DNA of 64,000 bases from assembly GCF_008329585.1 (NCBI RefSeq), contig NZ_NPKP01000008.1:124001-188000 (forward strand), in the 5' to 3' direction. Each line of letters starts with the position of its first letter. The stretch's first letter is position 1. Origin of the DNA: Mycolicibacterium sp. P9-22 (GTDB lineage Bacteria > Actinomycetota > Actinomycetes > Mycobacteriales > Mycobacteriaceae). The notes below the pieces were generated by a model, which worked only from the letters and a program-made list of their open reading frames with translations, ran no database searches and was not told the DNA's origin. Both the position numbers and the translations under genes were made by a program. Positions 45,316 to 54,817 of the stretch are shown piece after piece.

Positions 45316-45966
45316 AGCGACGACCTGACGACGACCGCTCGTATCCGCGACGCGGCGATCCAGCAGTTCGGCGAACACGGGTTCAGCACCGGAGTCCGGG
45401 CGATCGCCACCGCCGCCGGGGTCAGCGCCGGGTTGGTCATCCACCATTTCGGCTCCAAGGACGGCCTGCGCAAGGTCTGTGACGAGTACATCGCCGAGCA
45501 GATCCGCACCGCGAAATCGGAAACCATCCAATCCTCGGACCCCGCAACATGGTTCGCCCAGATGGCCGAGATCGAGGAGTACGCGCCGATGATGGCCTAT
45601 CTGGTGCGCAGCATGCAGTCCGGAAACGAACTCGCGCGAGGTTTCTGGCAGAAGATGCTGGCGAACGTCGAGGATTACCTCGAGGTGGGCGTGCAAGCCG
45701 GCACGATCAAACCCAGCCGGGACCCCAAGGCGCGCGCGAAGTTCCTCGGAATCATGGGCGGTGGAAGTTTCCTGCTCTACCTCCAACTGCACGACAACCC
45801 GACCGATATGCGCGCGGTCCTGCGCGACTACGGCGAAGACATGGTGCTGCCCGCCCTTGAGATCTACACCGACGGTTTGATGACCGACTCCACGATGTAC
45901 GACGCCTTCGTCGCCCAACGTGAGGAGGGCGTCGCATTCAGTGCACCCGAGCAAGGAGACCAGTGA
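45307..45966 (+). CDS. TetR-family repressor of the downstream ABC exporter (Rv1219c-like)
   Basis: ATG 45307 gives 219 residues beginning MRSSDDLTTTARIRDAAIQQF, matching the M. tuberculosis homologue; the GTG at 45277 is upstream of the promoter and is rejected. The HTH is VRAIATAAGVSAGLVIHHFGSK. The C-terminal domain (APMMAYLVRSMQSGNELARGF) binds an unknown ligand. Its stop overlaps the ABC ATPase start by one base. Rv1219c is known to control Rv1218c-Rv1217c, an exporter of several drugs, which this operon reproduces. Confidence 0.92.
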   Translation: MRSSDDLTTTARIRDAAIQQFGEHGFSTGVRAIATAAGVSAGLVIHHFGSKDGLRKVCDEYIAEQIRTAKSETIQSSDPATWFAQMAEIEEYAPMMAYLVRSMQSGNELARGFWQKMLANVEDYLEVGVQAGTIKPSRDPKARAKFLGIMGGGSFLLYLQLHDNPTDMRAVLRDYGEDMVLPALEIYTDGLMTDSTMYDAFVAQREEGVAFSAPEQGDQ

Positions 45967-46856
45967 TGACCAATGCAGTCGAGATCAGCGGGCTCACGAA
46001 GAGATTCGGCCGCAGCACGGCCCTGGATGGACTGAACCTGACCGTCGCCCCCGGAGATGTCGCCGGGTTCCTCGGGCCCAACGGCGCCGGGAAGTCGACG
46101 ACCATCCGGATCCTGCTCGGCCTGCTGCGCGCAGACAGCGGCACCGTGCGGCTGCTGGGTGGCGACCCCTGGCACGACGCGGTCGCGCTGCACCGCCGGA
46201 TCGCTTATGTGCCAGGAGATGTCACACTCTGGCCCAATCTCACCGGCGCGCAGGCCATCGACTTCCTTGCCCGGTTGCGTGGCGGTCATGTCGACACCCG
46301 GCGCCGGGATGAACTGATTCAGCGTTTCGAGCTGGACCCGCACAAGTCGGCCCGCACGTACTCCAAGGGCAACCGGCAGAAGGTCGCCATCGTCGCGGCT
46401 TTCAGCACCGAAGCCGAGTTGTACATTCTCGACGAGCCGACATCGGGCCTGGACCCGTTGATGGAGAAGAATTTTCAGCAGTGTGTTGCCGAAGTATCCG
46501 ACCGCGGCGCGGCGGTGCTGCTGTCCAGCCACATCCTCGCCGAGGTCGAAAAGCTCTGCGACAACGTCACCATCATCCGGGCCGGGCGCACCGTCCGTTC
46601 CGGCACGCTCACCGAACTGCGCCACCTGATGCGCACCACGGTGACCGCCCGGACCCGGGGTGACGGCGGCCAGTTGCACCAGCTGCCGTTCGTCCACGAT
46701 TTCGCGGCGCAGGACGGGCAGGTCAGCTTCTCGGTGGACCGTGCCGATCTCGACACCACCATGGACCGCCTCGCCGGCCTGGGTATCGATGAACTCGCCG
46801 TGGCGCCGGCCTCGCTGGAGGACCTGTTCCTGCGCGAATATCAGGGGGTGAGCTAG
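45966..46856 (+). CDS. ABC exporter ATPase subunit (Rv1218c-like)
   Basis: ATG 45966 lies 7 nt after AAGGAG and gives 296 residues; GTG 45963 is an alternative. The Walker A is GPNGAGKST, Walker B ILDEPTSGLDPL, and the signature is the variant YSKGNRQKV rather than LSGGQ, a usual variant in this family. The C-terminal part is an accessory domain. It energises efflux through the permease encoded next. It is translationally coupled to the TetR gene. Confidence 0.93.
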   Translation: MTNAVEISGLTKRFGRSTALDGLNLTVAPGDVAGFLGPNGAGKSTTIRILLGLLRADSGTVRLLGGDPWHDAVALHRRIAYVPGDVTLWPNLTGAQAIDFLARLRGGHVDTRRRDELIQRFELDPHKSARTYSKGNRQKVAIVAAFSTEAELYILDEPTSGLDPLMEKNFQQCVAEVSDRGAAVLLSSHILAEVEKLCDNVTIIRAGRTVRSGTLTELRHLMRTTVTARTRGDGGQLHQLPFVHDFAAQDGQVSFSVDRADLDTTMDRLAGLGIDELAVAPASLEDLFLREYQGVS

Positions 46857-48470
46857 GTGAGCACCGTCGTCCCGCGGACCGGGCATCGGGCCGGCGCGAC
46901 GCAATCACCGTTGACCGGCACCGCCACCCTGCTGCGGTTGGCGCTGCGCCGCGACCGCCTCCGACTCACGGTGTGGCTGGCGTTGCTCACCCTGATGATG
47001 GCCTACACCCCGGGTGCGCTCGAGATGGCCTATCCGGCCGAGGAACAGCGCCTGGCCCGCGTCAACCTGATGCAGACCCCGGCCGGCATCATCATGGGCG
47101 GCCCGATGTTCGGCGGCAACGAGACCGCGCTGGGCGCCATGATCGCCAATGAACTGATGCTGACCATGATCGTTGCCACCTCGATCATGGCCATCCTCAC
47201 CGTCATCCGGCACACCCGCCGCGACGAGGAAAGCGGCGCAGCCGAGCTCGTGCTGTCCTCGGTGGTCGGCAGGCACGCCCGCACCATCGCCGCGCTGACT
47301 CTGGTCGGCACCGTCAATGCCGTTCTCAGCGTCACCATGACCGTGGCGCTGGCAGGCAACGGTCTCGGTGTCATCGACAGCGTCGCGCTGAGCCTCGGGG
47401 TTACCGGGGTAGCAACGGTTTTCGGCGCATTGGCAGCCGTCACCGCTCAGCTGTGGCGGCAGGCCCGCACCGCGACGGGAGCGGCGCTGGGCACCCTGGC
47501 CTTGGCCGCGCTGGTCCGCGGAGTCGGTGATGTCATCGACAACTCGGGCAGCGCCCTGAGCTGGTTGTCCCCCATCGCCTGGGCTCAGCAGATGCGGTCC
47601 TTCGTGGACCTGCGCTGGTGGCCGCTGCTCATGTTGATCGGGCTGACCGCAGCATTGGTGGCCACCGCGGTGATGCTGGAATCCCGGCGTCAGTACGACG
47701 ACGGCATCATCAGGTCCCGCGGCGAACGCCCCGACGCGCACCCGATCCCCAATGTCTTTGTCCTGCACCTGACCCTGCAACGCGGCCAGCTGGTCGGCTG
47801 GGGCGTCGGACTGCTGCTGGCCGGCCTCGCCTTCGGTTCGATGACGAAATCGCTGCTGAATGCGGCGCGGGAGAACGAACTGCTGGCTCGGGTGCTCGCC
47901 GTGTCGGGCACCGACGGTATCTACACCACCATGTCGCAGTTCCTGGCGGCGGCGGTGGGCGCCTATGTGGTGACCGCCGTGCTGCGCACCTACAACGACG
48001 AGGAATCCGGGCTGTCCGAACCGGTGCTGGCCGCCGCGGTGTCCCGCTGGCAGTGGCTGCTGACGTCGGTGGCCGCGGCGCTGACCGGTGCGGCCCTGTT
48101 GTTGTTCTGCGCGGGACTGGGCAACGGTCTGGGCGCCGGCCTGACCGTCGGCGAGCCGGCCACCGTCTGGCGGCTGACCCTGGCCGGCCTGGCCTTCCTG
48201 CCGGCCATGGCGGTGCTCGCCGCGGTCGCCGCGCTCGCGGTCGCGCTGCGCCGACCCTGGATCGGCTGGCTGGCAGTGGCATTCGTCGTGGTGTCGCTGT
48301 ATCTCGGTGCGCTGCTGCGACTTCCGCAGTGGTTACTGGACGCCTCGCCGGTCGGGCAGACCACCGTACCCACCGATTTCCCGGTCGCCGCGCTGGCGGT
48401 CATGGTCGTCACCGCGGCGGGCCTGTGCGTGGTGGCGGGGCTGATCTATCGCAACCGAGATGCCGTATAG
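46857..48470 (+). CDS. ABC exporter permease (Rv1217c-like)
   Basis: The product has 537 residues arranged as two homologous halves, each with about six helices, so it can form the channel alone with two ATPases. GTG 46857 directly follows the ATPase stop (46856). In M. tuberculosis the pair exports pyrroles, pyrazolones and other inhibitors. The sequence is intact. Confidence 0.92.
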   Translation: MSTVVPRTGHRAGATQSPLTGTATLLRLALRRDRLRLTVWLALLTLMMAYTPGALEMAYPAEEQRLARVNLMQTPAGIIMGGPMFGGNETALGAMIANELMLTMIVATSIMAILTVIRHTRRDEESGAAELVLSSVVGRHARTIAALTLVGTVNAVLSVTMTVALAGNGLGVIDSVALSLGVTGVATVFGALAAVTAQLWRQARTATGAALGTLALAALVRGVGDVIDNSGSALSWLSPIAWAQQMRSFVDLRWWPLLMLIGLTAALVATAVMLESRRQYDDGIIRSRGERPDAHPIPNVFVLHLTLQRGQLVGWGVGLLLAGLAFGSMTKSLLNAARENELLARVLAVSGTDGIYTTMSQFLAAAVGAYVVTAVLRTYNDEESGLSEPVLAAAVSRWQWLLTSVAAALTGAALLLFCAGLGNGLGAGLTVGEPATVWRLTLAGLAFLPAMAVLAAVAALAVALRRPWIGWLAVAFVVVSLYLGALLRLPQWLLDASPVGQTTVPTDFPVAALAVMVVTAAGLCVVAGLIYRNRDAV

Positions 48471-48482
48471 GAGGCAACGACA

Positions 48483-49157
48483 ATGAAACTCGTTTTTCAA
48501 ACCATCTCATCGATGCTGTTCGGTCTGGTGTTCTTCGGTGTCGCGCTGTTCCTGCCCGCCTGGACGTTTGACTACTGGCAGGCGTGGGTGTTCATCGCGG
48601 TCTTCATCGCCGCCTCCATCATTCCAAGTTTCTATCTCGCGGTGCGCAGTCCCGCGGCCCTGCAGCGCAGGCTGAAAGCGGGACCCGCTGCCGAAACCCG
48701 TCCGGCCCAACGCATCATCATCTCGGCGATCATTCTGTCGGTGGTCGCGACACTAGTGCTCAGCGCATTCGACCACCGGTTCGGCTGGTCATCGGTACCG
48801 GTGTCGGTGACCGTGCTCGGCAATGTGCTGGTATTCCTGGGCCTGTCGCTCGCGCAGCTGGTGATCGTGCAGAACAACTACGCGGCGGCGAACGTCCGGG
48901 TCGAGGCCGACCAGCCGCTGGTGTCCACCGGCCTATACGGGGTGGTGCGCCATCCGATGTACACCGGCACCGCCATCATGATGGTCGGCACCCCGCTGGC
49001 CCTGGATTCGCTGTGGGGCCTGCTCTGTGTGGTGGCCTCGGCACCGGTGATCGTGGCGCGCATCCGCGACGAGGAACAGATGCTCACCGAGGAACTGGCC
49101 GGGTACGCCGAGTACAAGACGAAGGTGCGCCACCGGTTGGTGCCCTACCTGTGGTGA
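48483..49157 (+). CDS. Isoprenylcysteine carboxyl methyltransferase-family membrane protein
   Basis: The product has 224 residues with five to six helices and the ICMT/PEMT signature VSTGLYGVVRHPMYTGTAI plus C-terminal RIRDEEQMLTEELAGYAEYKTKVRHRLVP. It would methylate a lipid or small substrate at the membrane with SAM; prenylated proteins are unlikely in this organism. AGGAGG lies just before ATG 48483. It is the last gene of the TetR-ABC operon (12 bp downstream), matching Rv1216c, so a role in detoxification is possible. Confidence 0.88.
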   Translation: MKLVFQTISSMLFGLVFFGVALFLPAWTFDYWQAWVFIAVFIAASIIPSFYLAVRSPAALQRRLKAGPAAETRPAQRIIISAIILSVVATLVLSAFDHRFGWSSVPVSVTVLGNVLVFLGLSLAQLVIVQNNYAAANVRVEADQPLVSTGLYGVVRHPMYTGTAIMMVGTPLALDSLWGLLCVVASAPVIVARIRDEEQMLTEELAGYAEYKTKVRHRLVPYLW

Positions 49158-49185
49158 GAACCCGGCAGTGGATACAGTGCTGGTC

Positions 49186-49380
49186 ATGACCGACAAAGCA
49201 TGCCCGGGTAGCGGGAAGAGTTGGACGGTCGATATCGAGGGCAAACCGATCTGCCCCCGATGCCGCCGGTCGCTGGCCACCGTGGCGGGAAAGGGACGCA
49301 AGATCAAGGATCTGCCGCAGGTCCCCCGCCATGACAAGCCGTCGCGGGCCACCACCAGGAACTCCCGCCGCCCGAACTGA
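49186..49380 (+). CDS. Small basic zinc-ribbon-like protein
   Basis: ATG 49186 gives 64 residues. A GTG at 49168 precedes the -10-like TACAGT (49173-49178), which lies 7 nt before the ATG, so a leaderless start fits better. The N-terminus has ACPGSGKSW and, 15 residues on, ICPRCRRS: one lone Cys and a CxxC, possibly half a zinc ribbon. The rest is Lys/Arg-rich. Function is unknown; a nucleic-acid-binding role is only a guess. Confidence 0.7.
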   Translation: MTDKACPGSGKSWTVDIEGKPICPRCRRSLATVAGKGRKIKDLPQVPRHDKPSRATTRNSRRPN

Positions 49381-49415
49381 TCCGATCCGGCACCGTCCGG
49401 CCACATACTGAAACC

Positions 49416-50003
49416 ATGGAACTGCTCACCGGTTTCGGGCTGGCCACCGCGGCCGGACTCAACGCCTACATTCCGCTGCTTGCGCTGGGCCTGTTGTCGC
49501 GGTTCACCGAATTGGTGTCGCTGCCCGCGGGCTGGGCCTGGCTGGAGAACGGCTGGGTGATGCTCATCGTCGGGGTGCTGCTCGCTGTCGAGGTCGTCGC
49601 CGACAAGATCCCGGCGCTGGACTCGGTGAACGACGCCATCCAGACCTTCGTGCGGCCGACCGCGGGTGGGATCGTCTTCGGGTCCGGCACCGCCGCGCAG
49701 ACCGCCGCGGTCACCGACCCGGGCGCCTTCGCCTCCTCGGGTCAGTGGATCGGCGTCGCCATCGGCGTCGTCACCGCACTCATCGTGTCGTTGACCAAGT
49801 CCGCCGTGCGCCCGATCGCCAACATCGGTTCGGCGGGTATGGCGGCCCCCGTGCTCAGCACCGCCGAGGACGTCACCAGCGTGGGGCTGGTCTTCGTGTC
49901 ACTGCTGCTGCCGCTGCTGGTCCTCGTCGCGCTGGCGGCGGTCGCCTTCACGGTGTTCCAGGTGTGGCGGTGGCGCCGGCGACGCGCACAGGCCGAGCCT
50001 TAG
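49416..50003 (+). CDS. DUF4126 integral membrane protein
   Basis: The product has 195 residues with four hydrophobic segments and the family pattern GFGLATAAGLNAYIPLLALGLLSRF at the start, then VADKIPALDSVNDAIQTFVRP. It ends in an Arg-rich WRWRRRRAQ tail inside the cytoplasm. It converges on glgC with a 4-bp overlap. No function is known for the family. Confidence 0.88.
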   Translation: MELLTGFGLATAAGLNAYIPLLALGLLSRFTELVSLPAGWAWLENGWVMLIVGVLLAVEVVADKIPALDSVNDAIQTFVRPTAGGIVFGSGTAAQTAAVTDPGAFASSGQWIGVAIGVVTALIVSLTKSAVRPIANIGSAGMAAPVLSTAEDVTSVGLVFVSLLLPLLVLVALAAVAFTVFQVWRWRRRRAQAEP

Positions 50004-51214
50004 ATCCAGATCCCCTTGCCGACGGCGACCACGCCGCCGGAGCTGATGGAGAAACGTTCACGGTCCTTGTCGAGATCGACGCCGACCATCTCGCCGGGAC
50101 CCACCACGACGTTCTTGTCCAGGATCGCCCTGCGCACCACGGCGCCGCGGCCGATGCGCACACCGGGCATCAGCACGCTGCCCTCGACGATCGCGCCGTC
50201 GTCGATGCTCACATTGGAGGACAACACCGAATTGCGCACCGAGGCCGCCGAAATGATGCTGCCCGCGCCCACCACCGACTCCTGGGCCGAGCCGCCGTTG
50301 ACGAACTTGGCCGGGGCCAGATTCTCCGAGCCACCGCGGATCGGCCAGCGCTTGTTGTACAGGTTGAACACCGGGTGCACCGAGACGAGATCCATGTGTG
50401 CGTCGTAGAACGCGTCCAGGGTGCCGACATCGCGCCAGTATCCGTGGTCACGTTCGGTGGCCCCGGGCACCTCGTTGTCGTCGAAGTCGTAGACGCCCGC
50501 CATCCCGTCGGCCACCAGCCGCGGGATGATGTCGCCACCCATGTCGTGGTCGGAGGTGTCCTCGTCGGCGTCGGCCTTGATGGCGTCGATGAGCACCTTG
50601 GTGGTGAAGATGTAGTTGCCCATCGAGGCGAAGGTCGAGTCGGGGTCGTCGGGGGTGCCGGGTGGGTCGGCGGGCTTCTCCACCCAGCCCCGGATGCGGC
50701 CCGATTCGTCGGCATCGATGCAGCCGAAGGCCGAGGCCTCCGAGCGCGGCACCCGGATACCGGCCACCGTCGCGCCCGCGCCGCTCTCGATGTGGTGGGC
50801 CAGCATCTGCTCGGGATCCATCCGGTACACGTGGTCGGCACCGAAGATGACGATGTAGTCCGGATCCTCGTCGTAGATGAGGTTCATCGACTGGTAGATC
50901 GCGTCAGCGGAGCCGGTGTACCACCGCGGTCCGAGCCGCTGCTGCGCCGGGACGGGCGTGATGTACTCGCCCGCCAAGCCCGACAGCCGCCAGTTCTGCG
51001 AGATGTGGCGGTCCAGCGAATGCGATTTGTATTGCGTGAGAACGCAGATCCGCAGGAATCGGGCGTTCACGAGGTTCGACAGGACGAAGTCGATCAACCG
51101 GTAGCCGCCGCCGAACGGCACCGCCGGCTTCGCCCGGTCCGCCGTCAATGGGTAAAGGCGCTTACCCTCCCCCCCAGCCAGGACGATGCCCAGCACATGT
51201 GGCGCTTCCCTCAT
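50000..51214 (-). CDS. glgC: Glucose-1-phosphate adenylyltransferase
   Basis: The product has 404 residues. The nucleotidyltransferase motif GIVLAGGEGKRLYPLT and DFVLSNLVNA are followed by the left-handed beta-helix domain with hexapeptide-like repeats (GSIISAASVRNSVLSSNVSIDDGAIVEGS). It makes ADP-glucose from glucose-1-P and ATP, which GlgM (next, divergent) uses. TAGGTT lies 6 nt before ATG 51214 and there is no ribosome site, so initiation is probably leaderless. Confidence 0.96.
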   Translation of the reverse strand: MREAPHVLGIVLAGGEGKRLYPLTADRAKPAVPFGGGYRLIDFVLSNLVNARFLRICVLTQYKSHSLDRHISQNWRLSGLAGEYITPVPAQQRLGPRWYTGSADAIYQSMNLIYDEDPDYIVIFGADHVYRMDPEQMLAHHIESGAGATVAGIRVPRSEASAFGCIDADESGRIRGWVEKPADPPGTPDDPDSTFASMGNYIFTTKVLIDAIKADADEDTSDHDMGGDIIPRLVADGMAGVYDFDDNEVPGATERDHGYWRDVGTLDAFYDAHMDLVSVHPVFNLYNKRWPIRGGSENLAPAKFVNGGSAQESVVGAGSIISAASVRNSVLSSNVSIDDGAIVEGSVLMPGVRIGRGAVVRRAILDKNVVVGPGEMVGVDLDKDRERFSISSGGVVAVGKGIWI

Positions 51215-51378
51215 GCTGCCAACCTATCTGGCCTGCCGCAGTGCGGCTAGCCAATCGCCCGATCGAACTGCTGCAAGTCAAGGAGTTTGGGCGCCGGTGA
51301 AAGGTTCTGGGCGCCGATCGTGTTTCGCTAACTGGATGAGGGGTGCGCGGCGAAGGCCCGCCGGTTACGGTGCACACC

Positions 51379-52542
51379 ATGCGCGTGGCGATGATGTCTC
51401 GGGAGTATCCGCCGGAGGTGTACGGCGGAGCAGGCGTGCACGTGACCGAGCTCGTCGCCCAGTTGCGTCGGCTGTGTGAAGTCGATGTGCACTGCATGGG
51501 CGCGCCGCGGGACACCGCGATCGTCGCCGCGCCGGACCCGGCGCTGGCCGCCGCCAACCCGGCACTGTCCACACTGTCGGCCGATCTGGTGATGGCCAAT
51601 GCCGCCGCCGGAGCCACCGTCGCCCATTCGCACACCTGGTACACCGGGATGGCCGGACACCTGGCCGCGCTGCTGCACGGGATCCCGCACGTCCTGACCG
51701 CCCACTCGCTGGAACCGATGCGGCCGTGGAAGGCCGAGCAGCTCGGCGGCGGATACCGGGTCTCGTCCTGGGTGGAACGCACGGCCGTGGAAGCCGCCGA
51801 CGCGGTGATCGCCGTCAGCTCCGGTATGCGCAACGACGTGCTGGCCACCTACCCGGCGCTGGATCCCGCCCGGGTGCATGTGGTGCGCAACGGGATCGAC
51901 ACCGCGGTCTGGTTCCCGGCCGAGCCCGAACCCGAGGGTTCGGTCCTTCGCGAGCTCGGGGTGGACCTGAACCGGCCGATCGTCGCATTCGTCGGCCGGA
52001 TCACCCGGCAGAAGGGTGTCGCGCATCTGGTGGCCGCGGCGCACCGCTTCGACCCCGACATCCAGCTGGTGCTGTGCGCCGGTGCACCCGACACCCCGGA
52101 GATCGCCGCGGAGGTCAGCGCTGCAGTCCAGGATCTGGCCGCCGCGCGTTCGGGGGTGTTCTGGGTGCGGGAGATGCTGCCGATCGGCAAGATTCGTGAG
52201 ATTTTGTCGGCATCAACGGTTTTCGTGTGCCCTTCGGTGTATGAACCGCTGGGCATCGTGAACCTCGAGGCGATGGCCTGCGCGACGGCCGTCGTCGCCT
52301 CCGATGTGGGCGGCATTCCCGAGGTGGTCGCCGATCACGAAACCGGACTGCTGGTGCACTACGACGCCAACGACACGGTGTTCTTCGAGACGCGGCTGGC
52401 CGATGCGGTCAACACACTGGTCGCCGAACCCGACCGCGCGCGCCGCTACGGCCAAGCCGGGCGGCAGCGCTGTATCGAAGAGTTCTCCTGGGCGCGTATC
52501 GCCGAGGAGACCCTTCAGATCTACAACCTGGTGACGAGCTAG
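51379..52542 (+). CDS. glgM: ADP-glucose-dependent glucosyltransferase, maltose-1-phosphate synthase GlgM (annotated glgA)
   Basis: The start at 51379 (MRVAMMSREYPPEVYGGAG) gives 387 residues, the same as M. tuberculosis Rv1212c. The GT4 fold shows VGRITRQKGVAHLV, the PxxYEPLGIVNLEAMA donor site and GGIPEVV. In mycobacteria this enzyme links ADP-glucose to glucose-1-phosphate to make maltose-1-phosphate for GlgE, rather than simply extending glycogen. TACGGT ends 7 nt before ATG, indicating a leaderless mRNA. It is divergent from glgC, 164 bp apart. Confidence 0.93.
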   Translation: MRVAMMSREYPPEVYGGAGVHVTELVAQLRRLCEVDVHCMGAPRDTAIVAAPDPALAAANPALSTLSADLVMANAAAGATVAHSHTWYTGMAGHLAALLHGIPHVLTAHSLEPMRPWKAEQLGGGYRVSSWVERTAVEAADAVIAVSSGMRNDVLATYPALDPARVHVVRNGIDTAVWFPAEPEPEGSVLRELGVDLNRPIVAFVGRITRQKGVAHLVAAAHRFDPDIQLVLCAGAPDTPEIAAEVSAAVQDLAAARSGVFWVREMLPIGKIREILSASTVFVCPSVYEPLGIVNLEAMACATAVVASDVGGIPEVVADHETGLLVHYDANDTVFFETRLADAVNTLVAEPDRARRYGQAGRQRCIEEFSWARIAEETLQIYNLVTS

Positions 52543-52706
52543 CTCGTCACGTTCTTGAGTTCGTCGCCCAGGGCGGCGGCCTCATCCGGGGTGAGTTCGA
52601 CGACGAGCCGACCTCCGCCTTCCAGTGGTACCCGCATCACGATGCCGCGCCCCTCTTTGGTCGCTTCCAATGGACCGTCACCGGTCCGGGGCTTCATCGC
52701 CGCCAT
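52539..52706 (-). CDS. DUF3117 small protein (Rv1211-like)
   Basis: ATG 52706 has GGAGGGAG 7 nt upstream and gives 55 residues: MAAMKPRTGDGPLEATKEGR, then a strand-turn pattern ending LTPDEAAALGDELKNV. DUF3117 proteins are highly conserved in actinobacteria; the M. tuberculosis protein has been described as calmodulin-like, which I cannot verify here. It converges on glgM with a 4-bp overlap. Confidence 0.9.
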   Translation of the reverse strand: MAAMKPRTGDGPLEATKEGRGIVMRVPLEGGGRLVVELTPDEAAALGDELKNVTS

Positions 52707-52870
52707 CGTGTGCTCCCTCCGCATGAGCCGGCCCGCACTGAACGGGCCCGATCAAGCCGGCGTCAACCGGCACAGAATTGGTACTGAACTAAACCTATTG
52801 TTCCCTATTGCGCCGCCGCAGTGTGAAAAGACCCGGCGAAACGCACCGATAGTGACCGGAAAGATAACGC

Positions 52871-53455
52871 TCAGGCCGCCGTGGGCACCCAGCATGAGGC
52901 GATGTGGTCGTCGACCATCCCGGTCGCCTGCATCAACGCGTAGGCCGTGGTCGGGCCGACGAAACGAAAGCCCCGACGCTTGAGTTCTTTGGCCATGGCC
53001 GTGGACTCCGGCGTGATGGCCGGGACCGCGGACACCTCTGCGGGGCGGGCTTTCACCGCCGGCGCGAACGACCACAGCAAATCGGAGAGGTCGATGTCGA
53101 GGTCGGCGATCGCCCGGGCGTTGTTGATCGTCGCCTCGATCTTCGCGCGGTTACGCACGATTGCGGCATCCTCCATCAACCGGGCGATGTCACGGTCGGT
53201 GAACCGCGCGACCTTGTCGATGTCGAAACCCTCGAATGCCTGCCGGAATCCGTCGCGCTTGCGCAGGATCGTCAGCCAGGACAGCCCACTCTGGAAGGCC
53301 TCCAGGCTGACCCGCTCGAACAACGCCACCGTCCCCCGCAGTTGCTTACCCCACTCGGTGTCGTGATACTCCCGGTACAGCACCGCGTTGGGGCTGGAAT
53401 CGGTTGGCACCCAGCCACATCGGATCCGTCCGTCATCGGCGACCGGCGTGCTCAC
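52871..53455 (-). CDS. tagA: DNA-3-methyladenine glycosylase I
   Basis: The product has 194 residues of the Tag family: RCGWV...YREYHDTEWG at the start supplies zinc ligands and active-site residues, then FERVSLEAFQSGLSWLTIL, and GFRFVGPTTAYALMQATGMVDDHIASCW with the second zinc-site residues. It excises 3-methyladenine from alkylated DNA. The GTG start overlaps the DivIVA-like gene's stop (GTGA). Confidence 0.96.
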   Translation of the reverse strand: MSTPVADDGRIRCGWVPTDSSPNAVLYREYHDTEWGKQLRGTVALFERVSLEAFQSGLSWLTILRKRDGFRQAFEGFDIDKVARFTDRDIARLMEDAAIVRNRAKIEATINNARAIADLDIDLSDLLWSFAPAVKARPAEVSAVPAITPESTAMAKELKRRGFRFVGPTTAYALMQATGMVDDHIASCWVPTAA

Positions 53456-53808
53456 GACTCGTCCGGTTTGGCGTGCGCGGCTTCGTGGACGGCCGGCCGG
53501 TCTTCGGTGTCATCCAGCCCGTAGGCGGCCCGCACCGTCGCCAACTCGCCACGCAGCGAGTCGAGTTCGGCGCCGAGGCGGTCGAGCACCCAGTCCACCT
53601 CGCCGGTCTTGTACCCGCGCAGCGTCTGGGTGAATTTGACGTTGTCGACGTCGGCTCCGGTCACGCCCGAGGCCGGCAGCACCGTCGCCGTGGTGGCACG
53701 TGGGAGGGGCGGCAACTGCTCGCCGCGACCGAACAGCACGCTGCCCAGGGCAAACAACACCGTGCCGACCAGGATCAGCACCACCAGGTACATCAGTATC
53801 AGCGTCAC
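53452..53808 (-). CDS. Membrane-anchored DivIVA-domain protein (Rv1209-like)
   Basis: The product has 118 residues: one N-terminal helix (MTLILMYLVVLILVGTVLFAL) and a short DivIVA-like coiled coil (VKFTQTLRGYKTGEVDWVLDRLGAELD). The arrangement suggests a curvature- or septum-associated protein, but function is not known. It lies 37 bp after gpgS on the same strand and overlaps tagA. Confidence 0.87.
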   Translation of the reverse strand: MTLILMYLVVLILVGTVLFALGSVLFGRGEQLPPLPRATTATVLPASGVTGADVDNVKFTQTLRGYKTGEVDWVLDRLGAELDSLRGELATVRAAYGLDDTEDRPAVHEAAHAKPDES

Positions 53809-53845
53809 GCCTCGATACTGCCCTACCGGTATGACAAGGAAACCC

Positions 53846-54817
53846 CTAGCGCGGGCGCAACGTGTTCATCGGCGGCCGGTCGGCCAGCGACACCGTGGAG
53901 GTGCGCGGGGTGTAGTCGTCCCCGTCGGCGAAGAACTGCGTCAGCCCCACCCCGGAGTCCGGAATGCCGCAGCGGCTCAGCAGCGTGGCGATCACCTGCC
54001 TGCTCATCGCGGCCAGTTCGGTCAGCGGGCGGTTGCGATGCTCGCGGACCCCCAGATTGACCTGGGCGATACCGTCGAGTCCCAGCCGGTCATAGGTGTC
54101 GATGAGCAGCCCGATCTCGACGCCGTAGGCCGGCGCGAACGGTACCGAGGTCAGCAGTTCACGGGTGCCCGCGTACTCACCGCCCAGCGGCTGCAGCAGG
54201 CAGGTCAGCTCCGGTCGCAGGGCGGCCAGCAGCGGCCGGGCGACGAGCTCGGTGACGCGACCGCCGCCGTTCTTGTCCTCGCTGCCGCTGACCTTGAGCG
54301 GCCGCCGGTAGAAACCCTTGACCAGGTGCACACCATCAGTGGTCAGCAGCGGGCCGAGCAGCTTGGGCACGAACATCGGATCGGGGTCGATCAGGTCCGA
54401 ATCGACGAAAACCACCAGGTCACCGGTGGTCGCGGCGAGCGAGCGCCACAGCACCTCACCCTTACCGGGGCTCGTCGGCACCTCGGGCAGCGCCTGCTCG
54501 CGGCTCACCACGCGGGCGCCGGCGGCGACCGCACGGATCTCGGTGTCATCGGTGGACCCGGAGTCCAGCACGATCAGCTCGTCGACCAGCCCGCCCAGCA
54601 GCGGGGTGATGGTCTCCACCACCGAGGCAACGGTCTCTTCCTCGTTGAGCGCCGGGAGCACCACCGAGATGGTGCGGCCCGCCTTGGCGGCGATCAGCTC
54701 CTCCACCGTCCAGGACGGCCGGCCGAAGCTGTGGTCCGCCATCCAGCGATGCCCCGACACAGCGTCAGTCTCGTTCATCTCGGTCAGTTCTGGTGTCAGC
54801 TCAGATAGCACCGTCAT
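53846..54817 (-). CDS. gpgS: Glucosyl-3-phosphoglycerate synthase
   Basis: The product has 323 residues, a GT81 transferase: ISVVLPALNEEETVASVV, the DSD-type metal site VVFVDSDLIDPDP and PLGGEYAGTRELL. It transfers glucose from a nucleotide sugar to 3-phosphoglycerate, the first step of methylglucose lipopolysaccharide synthesis. ATG 54817 overlaps the folP2 stop by four bases; ATG 54778 is an alternative start. Neighbour order equals Rv1208-Rv1207. Confidence 0.95.
   Translation of the reverse strand: MTVLSELTPELTEMNETDAVSGHRWMADHSFGRPSWTVEELIAAKAGRTISVVLPALNEEETVASVVETITPLLGGLVDELIVLDSGSTDDTEIRAVAAGARVVSREQALPEVPTSPGKGEVLWRSLAATTGDLVVFVDSDLIDPDPMFVPKLLGPLLTTDGVHLVKGFYRRPLKVSGSEDKNGGGRVTELVARPLLAALRPELTCLLQPLGGEYAGTRELLTSVPFAPAYGVEIGLLIDTYDRLGLDGIAQVNLGVREHRNRPLTELAAMSRQVIATLLSRCGIPDSGVGLTQFFADGDDYTPRTSTVSLADRPPMNTLRPR

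Noticed and set aside
49745..51250. A 501-codon plus-strand frame opposite glgC
   Set aside because: It shadows glgC, whose motifs are unmistakable; the frame has no start signal.
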